Shown: positions 1-5,330, counted from the stretch's first letter. The stretch: DNA of 6,107 nt from Thermoprotei archaeon (GCA_022759165.1 JAEMPT010000126.1:1-6107), one strand, 5' to 3'. Notes: generated from the sequence alone by a model not told the origin. Program-made: numbers and translations.

Positions 1-55
1 GAGCGCTCGGTTGGCATCCGAGAGGTCCCGGGTTCAAGTCCCGGCCGGTCCACCA
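1..55 (+). tRNA. tRNA-Ala (anticodon GGC), 3' part
   Basis: This is the 3' two thirds of a tRNA gene cut by the window start. The 3' strand of the D stem (GAGC, 1-4) is followed by a perfect 5-bp anticodon stem (6-10 with 18-22). The 7-base loop TTGGCAT places anticodon GGC at 13-15, which reads alanine codons GCC/GCU. The variable loop is 23-27. The T stem is perfect (28-32 with 40-44) and its loop is TTCAAGT. The acceptor 3' strand is CCGGTCC (45-51), the discriminator is A52, and CCA is encoded at 53-55. The T at 49 is tRNA position 70, which fits the G3:U70 pair used by alanyl-tRNA synthetase, although base 3 lies outside the window. Identity therefore rests on the anticodon plus U70 and A73. 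Confidence 0.93.
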
Positions 56-78
56 TTCTTATTCTATAAAGAATTTTT

Positions 79-296
79 ATGCCTGGTTTACCTTGCTATG
101 ATGTCGGATTTGTGGTTGCGCTTCTAGAAGCACTTCTTAAGAACAACGAGATTTCAAGCTTTGGTATGAGGATTTGACCTATGGAGCGAGGGTATTGGTG
201 GGAAAAGGCTTGCATAAAATACTTTTTTCTAAAGCTTCAGAGCTTAGCTGCGGCAAGCTCATTAAGATTATCAAAGCTGATTCGAAGAATATTTAG
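79..296 (+). pseudogene. possible frameshifted remnant of an unrecognised gene
   Basis: An ATG at 79 opens 32 codons (reading MPGLPCYDVGFVVALLEALL...) that stop at 175-177. An overlapping frame, open from 141 to a TAG at 294-296, continues with a coding-like stretch (...YEDLTYGARVLVGKGLH...). Loss of a single base somewhere in 141-170 would join the two into one protein of roughly 70 residues. I do not recognise a family, and the T before the ATG is preceded only by AT-rich sequence with no ribosome-binding site. This could equally be chance open frames in AT-rich DNA. Confidence 0.15.
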
Positions 297-387
297 GTAC
301 GCTCTATGATTTTGGCGCTAGATTGTAAATGATGGAATTACAAGCTAACTTTGCTCAATTGTTCTTGATGAAGAGCATTAAATTCTT

Positions 388-415
388 TAAACTGCTGGCA
401 ATAATAAGCAGTTTA
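388..415. repeat. 9-bp perfect inverted repeat
   Basis: TAAACTGCT (388-396) and AGCAGTTTA (407-415) are exact reverse complements separated by the 10-base loop GGCAATAATA. It is not followed by a T-run on either strand, so it does not look like a simple terminator. It lies in non-coding AT-rich DNA close to a second hairpin at 426-467. Confidence 0.4.
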
Positions 416-425
416 TTCACAACCC

Positions 426-467
426 CGAGTCCGAATTGGATAAGGGTGATGTGTTGCACCTGACTCG
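426..467. repeat. bulged inverted repeat, possible structured element
   Basis: The 3' arm CACCTGACTCG (457-467) pairs without a break with two 5' segments: CGAGTC (426-431, six Watson-Crick pairs) and GGGTG (444-448, four Watson-Crick pairs plus one G-T). A 12-base bulge lies between the two segments and an 8-base loop at the tip. It is locally richer in G+C than its surroundings. It could be a structured RNA fragment or chance. Confidence 0.25.
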
Positions 468-658
468 AATTAAATCACAGAAATGGGAGATGTGATCCTT
501 AACCTCCCCCCTCTAATGGAATCTCTCGATATTTGGGGATTTTGTATTTATTCATAATCTCAATACTTTAATTGAATCTCTTTCTGCTTTCAAGAAGAAT
601 ATATGCTTGAATTTTACAGTTTTTACTATAATTTTTAATGATAAGGTCGCTGTTATTC

Positions 659-674
659 AGAGAATTTTTTCTCT
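659..674. repeat. 6-bp hairpin with TTTT loop upstream of chrB
   Basis: AGAGAA (659-664) and TTCTCT (669-674) are perfect reverse complements around a TTTT loop. It sits about 95 bases upstream of the chromate-resistance gene start, so it is probably upstream of that gene's promoter. A role as a regulator site is only a guess. Confidence 0.2.
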
Positions 675-704
675 ATTGAATTTTCTGTGTTCTAACGTTA
701 GATG

Positions 705-718
705 CAATAAATAGTTTA
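705..718 (+). promoter_or_regulatory. possible TATA box for the chromate-resistance gene
   Basis: An A/T-only run (AATAAATAGTTTA at 706-718) lies 50-62 bases before the ATG at 768. An archaeal TATA box here would place the transcript start near 735-740, with a leader of about 30 bases. A second A-rich run at 743-754 is an alternative that would give an almost leaderless mRNA. The whole stretch is AT-rich, so the evidence is weak. Confidence 0.22.
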
Positions 719-767
719 GTAATTGTTAAAAAGATTGGGTAGCAAAATAAAATAATGGTGCTTATAG

Positions 768-1277
768 ATGAAATGGGTTACGCGTGAATACGTACATGTC
801 GATAGGACTGCATGTCCATGGCTTATCAAGAAGTTCATTGACCCGGATGCAGAGTTTATCTTTGTTCCTGTAGAGAAAATAGAAGAAATTTCAAAAAGCG
901 AGGGAGCGATTCCTTTTGACGCACCAGGAGTTAAGCTTGGTCATAGGGACGGGAAATGCAGTTTTGAAACTTTAATAGAAGAATACAGGTTAGAAGATCC
1001 TGTGCTTCATGAACTCGCAAAAATAGTTCATTCAGCTGATACAGGTGACACTAAATCACCCGAAGGAGTAGGGTTAAGCGCAATAATGACTGGAATAAGA
1101 TTGAATGCGAAAGATGATTTTGAGGCCGTAGAAAAAGCTGCACCAGTATATGAAGCGCTTTATAGCTATTGTAAATATAAATTGCTCCGTGAAAAGTATA
1201 AAAAAGAATTAGAGGGAATGAGTGCTAAACAGCAGCGTGATTTTTTGAGAACTAAAATGAAAGAACCACTGATTTAA
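768..1277 (+). CDS. ChrB C-terminal-type chromate resistance protein
   Basis: The 169-residue protein matches the chromate-resistance 'Chrome_Resist' domain found at the C-terminus of bacterial ChrB and also as standalone proteins. Features seen: WVTRE near residue 3, VDRTACPWLIKKFIDPDAEF (11-30), PFDAPGV (49-55), LGHRDGKCSFE (57-67), and an acidic HSADTGD segment (88-94). A lysine-rich tail follows from about residue 136. It has no DNA-binding N-terminal ChrB portion, no signal peptide and no membrane segment, so it is probably cytoplasmic. The precise biochemical role of the domain is not established; the name comes from its association with chromate tolerance. The codon before ATG 768 is TAG, so this is the first possible ATG in frame; only a weak GGTG (757-760) precedes it. 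Several arginines use CGT/CGC, unlike the AGG/AGA-rich core genes, which fits horizontal transfer. It converges with a transporter gene 77 bases away. Confidence 0.85.
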   Translation: MKWVTREYVHVDRTACPWLIKKFIDPDAEFIFVPVEKIEEISKSEGAIPFDAPGVKLGHRDGKCSFETLIEEYRLEDPVLHELAKIVHSADTGDTKSPEGVGLSAIMTGIRLNAKDDFEAVEKAAPVYEALYSYCKYKLLREKYKKELEGMSAKQQRDFLRTKMKEPLI

Positions 1278-1354
1278 ATGTTAATTCTCTTTTATTCAGT
1301 ATAAGCATATACCAGGTAGCTCATTATACAATTTGAAATATTTTTTACAGTCTA

Positions 1355-2575
1355 TCACACTCTCCATTGCCTTTCATTCGGAACTTCGAATAAAACAAAT
1401 AATGAACTTGCTAATATGAGCAAAATTCCTAGGGAAAGGAAGACTCCAACATATCGTAGGCTTGTTGCGAGTATTAAACCGCTGATTATGGGTCCAACCG
1501 TTTGGCCCACGTCCATCATGGTGTCAAGAAACCCTATGGATGTTCCTACGAGTTCCTTATATGTTAACTCGCTTATTAAGGCTGGCGTTGAGGATGTTAC
1601 GCTGGCGAAACCAAATCCAAAAACTAAAGCAAGGAGAAGTAGAATCCAGAAACTAGTAACGAAAGGAATTACCATCATTGGTACAGCTGAGATCAAACAT
1701 CCTAATATTATGGGGATCCGCCTTCCAACTTTATCTGAAATTCTTCCCATGTATGGTCTTGCGAAAATCGTGATGCCAATTATACTTGTTATAACTAAAC
1801 CTGTTGAGAACTCATTCAACTTAGCAACTTCAGGCAGATAACCAGCCAAGAAGAACTCAGCAGAGCCATAAACATAGTATAGGCTCGCCTGGACTAAACT
1901 AACAGGCAATACTCCATGAGTATATATGACAGTTCTCCATCCGTGGAAAATCTTCTTAAAATTTACTACCGTATTATCATGTTGCTTAGTACTCATAACC
2001 TGTTTACTTTCCTTCAAAAATGGAAGAGCCATAATCAGCGCTGTTACGCCCACTATAGCTACGCATAAGTAAAGCGTGTGAAAATTATTCCCAGTAGCGA
2101 AAAGGATGTAGCCACCTAAGGTTGGCGCAATAATTCTTCCAATATATGTTACCGAAGCAAAAAGCGAAATCCTTTCTCCACGCTTAGTTGGGAACAGTTC
2201 AGCTATTGAAGCCTCTGCAATCGGCATAAAAATCGCAGTTGCAAATCCGTGATAAAATCTCACGAGAATAAGTTGCCACCAAACAGTTACCAGAAGATAA
2301 AGAAAAGGAGCAGAAGCGAAAATTAATCCGGCGATTAATACGAATTTCTTTCTCCCATAAATGTCAGAAAGCGATGCAACAGGTAAGCTGACCAATATTC
2401 CAGGAATTGTTGAAGCAGAAGCAACGATCCCGGTCCAATCGGTTGGAGTACCAAGGCTGAGCGAAAATGGCTTTAAAACTGGACTCTTAGACATCGTTGA
2501 GCTTAAAATTGCGAAGAAACCCATCATACAAAGCGTCCAAAACGAGCTATTTATGAAATTCCTATTTTTCGTCAT
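1355..2575 (-). CDS. major facilitator superfamily (MFS) efflux-type transporter
   Basis: The 406-residue protein has about twelve hydrophobic segments in two six-helix halves, with a polar central loop at about 187-217. The MFS motif A is seen as SDIYGRKK (70-77) between helices 2 and 3 and again as GRISDKVGRR (277-286) between helices 8 and 9. Arg106 in helix 4 fits motif B. Helix 5 ends in PTLGG (151-155), close to the antiporter motif C. This pattern fits the drug:H+ antiporter type (DHA1), so proton-driven export is likely; the substrate cannot be read from the sequence. The start is well supported: on the minus strand AAGGAGGTCATC directly precedes the ATG, with GGAGG five bases upstream. 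It lies tail-to-tail with the ChrB-domain gene. MFS proteins accompany ChrB-domain proteins in various genomes, so joint metal or oxyanion resistance is possible but unproven. Confidence 0.9.
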   Translation of the reverse strand: MTKNRNFINSSFWTLCMMGFFAILSSTMSKSPVLKPFSLSLGTPTDWTGIVASASTIPGILVSLPVASLSDIYGRKKFVLIAGLIFASAPFLYLLVTVWWQLILVRFYHGFATAIFMPIAEASIAELFPTKRGERISLFASVTYIGRIIAPTLGGYILFATGNNFHTLYLCVAIVGVTALIMALPFLKESKQVMSTKQHDNTVVNFKKIFHGWRTVIYTHGVLPVSLVQASLYYVYGSAEFFLAGYLPEVAKLNEFSTGLVITSIIGITIFARPYMGRISDKVGRRIPIILGCLISAVPMMVIPFVTSFWILLLLALVFGFGFASVTSSTPALISELTYKELVGTSIGFLDTMMDVGQTVGPIISGLILATSLRYVGVFLSLGILLILASSLFVLFEVPNERQWRV

Positions 2576-2587
2576 GATGACCTCCTT
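2576..2587 (-). promoter_or_regulatory. strong Shine-Dalgarno of the MFS gene
   Basis: Read on the minus strand this is AAGGAGGTCATC immediately followed by the ATG complementary to 2573-2575. The GGAGG core has a five-base spacing. It is the strongest conventional ribosome-binding site in the window and fixes the MFS start. Confidence 0.85.
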
Positions 2588-2625
2588 CTGCCCTGCAGAT
2601 TAAAAGTGTTGCTTGAATTCGCTTG

Positions 2626-2643
2626 AAATTACGTCTGTAATTT
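2626..2643. repeat. inverted repeat in the MFS upstream region
   Basis: AAATTAC (2626-2632) and GTAATTT (2637-2643) are perfect reverse complements with loop GTCT. The repeat lies 51-68 bases before the transporter start, where an AT-rich promoter (minus strand GAAAATTAC) could also be. A dyad in this place could be an operator for a repressor, but no regulator gene is in the window. Confidence 0.3.
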
Positions 2644-2924
2644 TCTAGGCATCTGCATCGTTCATTGTTCTGTCAGCTTTAATAGATCTTTTTCCCTATT
2701 TTCAAAAATTCATAAGTTCTGTGTATGACTCAGCCTGTGTTAAACATAATCTTAACAATTAAAGTTAACGAAACCCTTATTCCTAAAGAATACGGTTGTT
2801 CGGTTATTGATTGTCGATAACTAGCCGTAAGAGCCTACAATATTCTTCTTCATCCTGCGCTAGAATGCGAAAAGCCTCATTTTCATTTTGCTGACTTTAA
2901 AAAGCATATTTAGTAGTTACAACA

Positions 2925-2932
2925 TTATATAT
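2925..2932 (+). promoter_or_regulatory. TATA-like box for the 72-aa/oxidoreductase operon
   Basis: TTATATAT fits an archaeal TATA box. A transcript start about 25 bases downstream (near 2955) would leave a leader of about 30 bases before ATG 2988. A second candidate, TTTAAAAAG at about 2896-2904, is further upstream. Confidence 0.4.
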
Positions 2933-2987
2933 GTTTAGAGCAATTTTTATTCATTAAAAAAGTTTCCCATCAAAAGATGATGCAAAT

Positions 2988-3206
2988 ATGGGGGTAAGGT
3001 CCGAGGCGAAGGAAGAGAGAGTCGAGTTCATCGGGGGTTATAAGTTGACCTTCGTCTCCTCTGGAGGTGAGGTCATAGGAGTAATAATCGAGGGACCGAA
3101 ATTCCCCCGGCCTTTATATATTCCGAAGGATCCCTGCGCACGCCTCAGCGTGAAATTGCCTGAAAATATAAGGAAATTCCTTATTAAGGAAGGTTTCAAG
3201 CTCTGA
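2988..3206 (+). CDS. hypothetical 72-aa protein, first gene of oxidoreductase operon
   Basis: I do not recognise the family. The protein is 72 residues, soluble and charged. It has a predicted beta-rich first half (EFIGGYKLTFVSSGGEVIGV, about 13-32), then a proline-rich segment (GPKFPRPLYIPKDP), a single cysteine (residue 50), and a C-terminal helix-like end. There is no signal peptide, membrane segment or metal-binding cysteine cluster. It is probably real because its G+C and codon use match the downstream gene. It also ends only 20 bases before that gene, so the two are likely co-transcribed. No good Shine-Dalgarno precedes ATG 2988; the two upstream ATGs (2977, 2980) are out of frame. It may be an accessory subunit of the oxidoreductase, but that is inference from position only. 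Confidence 0.65.
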   Translation: MGVRSEAKEERVEFIGGYKLTFVSSGGEVIGVIIEGPKFPRPLYIPKDPCARLSVKLPENIRKFLIKEGFKL

Positions 3207-3226
3207 AAATCAGAGGGGTTTTTTAG

Positions 3227-4231
3227 ATGCGCTTTCTAAGATGCTCAATATCTAAGATCCCAGAGAAGAATAATAAAAAGATCTCAATAATCGGGGCTGG
3301 ACCTGCTGGTCTTGGAGCTGCTGGTTATCTTGCTTGCTTGGGCTATGAGTTGAACATCTACGATGCTCATCCGGAGCCTGGAGGCCTTTTGATGTTTGGC
3401 ATCCCAGAATATAGAGTAGCAAAGGAAGGAATAAGGCAAGGCGTAAAGGAGCTAGCTTCTACAGGCAGGATCGCTTTCAAAACCGGGTTTTACGCTGAAT
3501 CAGATGTGGAAATAGAAAAGGCTATGGATGGAGCTGATGCATTGCTTATCGCTACGGGAACTCTGAGGACGAGAAAGCTCGGGATCCCCTGCGAAGAATC
3601 TCCCCAAGTCTTTCCAGCTGTAGAATGGCTCATCGACTACCACCGGGCGAAGCTCGGTTATAAGCCTATGTTTGGCTATAGCTCTTTCAAACTGAAGGAT
3701 CCAGTCGCAGTAATAGGAGGCGGGCTCACGGCAGCAGATGCAGCGCAAATATCATTGGTGGAGCTGGGACTCAAGACGATCATCATATACAGAAGGACTA
3801 AGAGCGTAGCTCCAATGGGTGCTGCGGAGGCGACGCGATTGGAGAAGGAAGGAGCAAAATTCCTCGAAAACCTGCAACCGAAGGAGTTTTTATGCGATAG
3901 AGAAAAGAACCTGCTTGGAGGAATTTTTTATAAGACTATGCTGAGCGGGAACAGTAGGGAAGCTCCTCTTATTTATGTAGGGGAAGTTAAAGTAGACTTT
4001 TATACAGCAATGAACGCCGCGGGAGCGAAGCCAACTCCACCGCCTGGTATAGAGAAGCTAGGTGTGAAGATGAAGGAAGATGGTACGATAATAATAAACA
4101 ATTCTTGGATGACAGATGCAAAGGGAATATTCGCGGCTGGAGATGTGACAATAGGACCCTCGAAGATCGGCTTAGCTTTGAAGAGCGGAATAGATGCTGC
4201 TGTGAGCATAGATAAGTTCCTTACCCATTGA
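3227..4231 (+). CDS. FAD-dependent NAD(P)H oxidoreductase, GltD-like without Fe-S domain
   Basis: The 334-residue flavoprotein resembles the small subunit of glutamate synthase (GltD) and related NfnB/SudA-type reductases, which pass electrons between NAD(P)H and a partner. Seen in order: FAD-binding GAGPAGLGAAGYL (23-35), EPGGLLMFGIPEYR (50-63), ATGT (109-112), a second Rossmann motif VIGGGLTAADAA (162-173), and YRR (188-190), often linked to NADPH 2'-phosphate binding. The final FAD motif is GIFAAGDVTIGPSKIGLALKSG (300-321). GltD proteins are usually about 450-480 residues with an N-terminal cysteine-rich domain for two [4Fe-4S] clusters. Here only about 18 residues precede the first Rossmann strand, with one cysteine (C6). 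No large glutamate synthase subunit is nearby, so the name glutamate synthase is not justified. A GAGGGG run (3213-3218) lies eight bases before ATG 3227. The unknown 72-aa gene is 20 bases upstream. Confidence 0.88.
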   Translation: MRFLRCSISKIPEKNNKKISIIGAGPAGLGAAGYLACLGYELNIYDAHPEPGGLLMFGIPEYRVAKEGIRQGVKELASTGRIAFKTGFYAESDVEIEKAMDGADALLIATGTLRTRKLGIPCEESPQVFPAVEWLIDYHRAKLGYKPMFGYSSFKLKDPVAVIGGGLTAADAAQISLVELGLKTIIIYRRTKSVAPMGAAEATRLEKEGAKFLENLQPKEFLCDREKNLLGGIFYKTMLSGNSREAPLIYVGEVKVDFYTAMNAAGAKPTPPPGIEKLGVKMKEDGTIIINNSWMTDAKGIFAAGDVTIGPSKIGLALKSGIDAAVSIDKFLTH

Positions 4232-4260
4232 ACTTCTTTAATTCGTTCAATTCGCTTTTT
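4227..4260 (+). terminator. hairpin plus T-run after the oxidoreductase gene
   Basis: ATTGAAC (4227-4233) and GTTCAAT (4245-4251) form a 7-bp perfect stem with an 11-base loop. The stem overlaps the TGA stop and is followed by TTTTT at 4256-4260. A further T-rich tract, CTTTTCCTTTTATTTTT, ends at 4303. Archaeal termination depends mainly on such T-tracts, so transcription of the operon probably ends at 4256-4303. Confidence 0.5.
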
Positions 4261-4322
4261 ATTCCAATGAGAAAATAACATGAGAGCTTTTCCTTTTATT
4301 TTTAAAAAGAGAAGCAGATCAC

Positions 4323-4333
4323 TATTTATATTA
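4323..4333 (+). promoter_or_regulatory. possible TATA box for the NusA-like gene
   Basis: TATTTATATTA resembles an archaeal TATA box and follows the T-rich tract that probably terminates the previous operon. It would start the transcript near 4353, leaving about 60-70 leader bases. Confidence 0.35.
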
Positions 4334-4407
4334 ATCTGTTTGCTAATTCTTTAAGCGAAAGCAGAATCGATGCTGCTTATGAACTTTCGACTAAGCCGCT
4401 ATCTTCA

Positions 4408-4416
4408 GGGGAGGTG
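4408..4416 (+). promoter_or_regulatory. Shine-Dalgarno that overlaps the assigned GTG start
   Basis: GGGGAGGTG is an excellent match to the archaeal anti-Shine-Dalgarno, but the GTG assigned as start (4414-4416) is its last three bases. It therefore cannot serve that GTG in the usual way. With a normal eight-base spacing after GGAGG (4410-4414) it points to the in-frame ATA at 4423. Confidence 0.6.
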
Positions 4417-4932
4417 TCAAAAATAGTAAAAATCCCGCTCGACTATATCTGCGTTAAGACGGGTATTCTCTGTCCCAGATGCCATAGGTTGGTTGAGAGC
4501 GGTAAAGTTTCCAAGGAAGAGATACCGATAATGAAGGCCCTTATAGAGCTTGAGGAAGACAAGGAATTCAAGCAGCTCAAGGATGTAACTTATTACAAGG
4601 CGATAGTAGGAAAAGACCTGATAGTGATCATCGTTAAGAGCGGCGGAGCTGATCAGCTCGTCTTGAAGAGGGCGGCCAAGACTCTCAGCGATGCTCTAGG
4701 AAAGAGGGTGCAAATCGTTGAGCAGACCGGAGATCTCAAGAGGCTCGCGGCCGAGCTCTTGAGCCCAGTAAGGATTAACGGCGTGAATACGGTTTGGCTG
4801 CCAGATGGAAGCACGGAATATATAGTGAGGATCAGCAGATATGAGCTTAGGTCCCTCCCCGCGAAGATAGAAGTACTCGAGGAGATCCTTTCAAAGATGC
4901 TTGGCTCCACGGCTAGAATAAGGGCCGAGTAA
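4414..4932 (+). CDS. NusA-like KH-domain RNA-binding protein (archaeal)
   Basis: The protein (172 residues from GTG) matches the archaeal NusA-like family, thought to act in transcription elongation or RNA binding. An N-terminal zinc-finger-like segment, ICVKTGILCPRCHRLVESG (12-30), has C13, C20, C23 and H24. Two KH-like alpha/beta units follow: about 58-103 (AIVGKDLIVIIVKSGGADQ...GKRVQIVE) and about 112-170 (GVNTVWLPDGSTEYIVRI at 123-140, ending TARIRAE). The first lacks a clean KH GxxG loop. The frame is open back to 4306 but has no ATG, GTG or TTG upstream of 4414. GTG 4414 is the only conventional start before the conserved region, yet it lies inside the Shine-Dalgarno. ATA 4423, giving (M)VKIP..., has ideal spacing and is an alternative start. 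G+C is high and arginine codons are mostly AGG/AGA. The TAA at 4930-4932 abuts the stop of convergent pth2. Confidence 0.85.
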   Translation: MSKIVKIPLDYICVKTGILCPRCHRLVESGKVSKEEIPIMKALIELEEDKEFKQLKDVTYYKAIVGKDLIVIIVKSGGADQLVLKRAAKTLSDALGKRVQIVEQTGDLKRLAAELLSPVRINGVNTVWLPDGSTEYIVRISRYELRSLPAKIEVLEEILSKMLGSTARIRAE

Positions 4933-5292
4933 CTAGTATAGCTTAAGTTTTCCAGTTATTTTATCTACGAGCTCATCTGGTCCTGGTCCTATCCCCACGG
5001 TCGTTGCCGTGCCAGGCTCCAATTGAGTTAATCCAGCATCGTTTATAAAGGAGGTTGGAAGCCCAAGTGATGTGGCCTCCTGATAAAGCTCCCCAAGCTC
5101 TTTCTGGCTGAACACCTTCACTACGATCTTCTTCTGCCCTTCCTCAACCCATTTCTTCAGCCATCCTTCCCAAGAACGATTGCCAGACCCAAAGATCAGC
5201 AAAACGCATGAAACGCTCGCATGCGCCACTTGAACAGCTAACTTTCCTGCCCCCATGTTCAGATCTTTCCTAGCAGCTATGACTTGCTTCAA
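4933..5292 (-). CDS. pth2: peptidyl-tRNA hydrolase, archaeal/eukaryotic type (Pth2)
   Basis: Pth2 cleaves the ester bond of peptidyl-tRNAs released from stalled ribosomes, freeing tRNA in the cytoplasm. Signatures seen, counted from the TTG start: MKQVIAARKDLNMGAGKLAV (1-20), QVAHAS (21-26, with the conserved His24), and DAGLTQLEPGTATTVGIGPG (85-104). The 119-residue length matches the usual archaeal 115-121. The frame stays open to an ATG at 5442, but the extra 50 residues have no Pth2 homology, contain palindromes and a T-run, and have no ribosome-binding site. TTG at 5292-5290 is chosen because GGTGAT (5302-5297, minus strand) lies four bases before it and the product begins exactly at the conserved motif. 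GTG at 5301 is possible but overlaps that site. It ends on TAG, immediately abutting the stop of the NusA-like gene. Confidence 0.92.
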   Translation of the reverse strand: MKQVIAARKDLNMGAGKLAVQVAHASVSCVLLIFGSGNRSWEGWLKKWVEEGQKKIVVKVFSQKELGELYQEATSLGLPTSFINDAGLTQLEPGTATTVGIGPGPDELVDKITGKLKLY

Positions 5293-5296
5293 TCTT

Positions 5297-5302
5297 ATCA
5301 CC
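5297..5302 (-). promoter_or_regulatory. Shine-Dalgarno deciding the pth2 start
   Basis: On the minus strand this reads GGTGAT, the core of the archaeal ribosome-binding site. It is four bases before the TTG at 5292-5290 and 140 bases downstream of the longest possible ATG. It favours the short 119-residue protein. Confidence 0.6.
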
Positions 5303-5321
5303 AGAGCATCTTTCGGAAAGA

Positions 5322-5330
5322 TACTAAAAA
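5322..5330 (-). promoter_or_regulatory. possible TATA box for pth2
   Basis: On the minus strand TTTTTAGTA lies 30-38 bases before the TTG start, which would give a very short leader. A small dyad (ATCTTT/AAAGAT, 5308-5322) overlaps its downstream edge. Confidence 0.25.

Larger units (their letters stand above)
56..767. other. AT-rich stretch without a convincing gene
   Basis: About 700 bases lie between the tRNA and the chromate-resistance gene. Hand counting 541-720 gives about 24% G+C, far below the core genes at the other end of the window. No reading frame has both a good start context and a recognisable product. It holds a possible frameshifted coding remnant (79-296), a 9-bp perfect hairpin (388-415), a bulged hairpin (426-467), a small hairpin with a T4 loop (659-674) and a possible promoter for the downstream gene. 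It may be the decayed left part of an acquired segment that starts at the tRNA 3' end. Confidence 0.6.
2588..2987. other. AT-rich intergenic stretch between divergent genes
   Basis: These 400 bases separate the minus-strand transporter from the plus-strand 72-aa gene. They must hold both promoters. I see a 7-bp hairpin (2626-2643) near the transporter start and a TATA-like box (2925-2932) before the plus-strand operon. I find no coding frame, RNA gene or mobile element here. The AT-rich composition continues that of the transporter side and ends close to 2980. Confidence 0.6.

Noticed and set aside
446..463. GTGATGT followed by CTGA looks like C and D boxes of an archaeal C/D sRNA.
   Set aside because: The C box has a mismatch, only seven bases separate the boxes (a guide needs about 12), and no C'/D' pair follows.
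329..463. Open frame of 44 codons (ATG ATG ... TGA) with a hydrophobic middle.
   Set aside because: No ribosome-binding site, no recognisable product, and it runs across two hairpins in AT-rich DNA; chance is the simplest explanation.
1278..1354. A possible bidirectional terminator between the convergent chrB and MFS genes.
   Set aside because: Only short T-runs and no convincing hairpin are present; termination must occur near here but I cannot point to a site.
1416..1841. A 141-codon plus-strand open frame.
   Set aside because: It is antisense to the transporter gene, whose frame has clear MFS motifs; the plus-strand translation resembles nothing.
2430..2437. CCGGTCCA repeats 8 bases of the tRNA acceptor end (46-52), a possible attachment site.
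   Set aside because: Too short, and it lies inside the well-conserved coding sequence of the MFS transporter.
3500..3748. A cysteine-containing 82-codon minus-strand frame.
   Set aside because: It is entirely antisense to the FAD/NAD(P)H oxidoreductase and its cysteines fall out of the reverse reading of alanine/glycine codons.
3227..4231. Naming the flavoenzyme as glutamate synthase small subunit (gltD).
   Set aside because: The Fe-S domain is missing and no large subunit is nearby, so only the fold family is supported.
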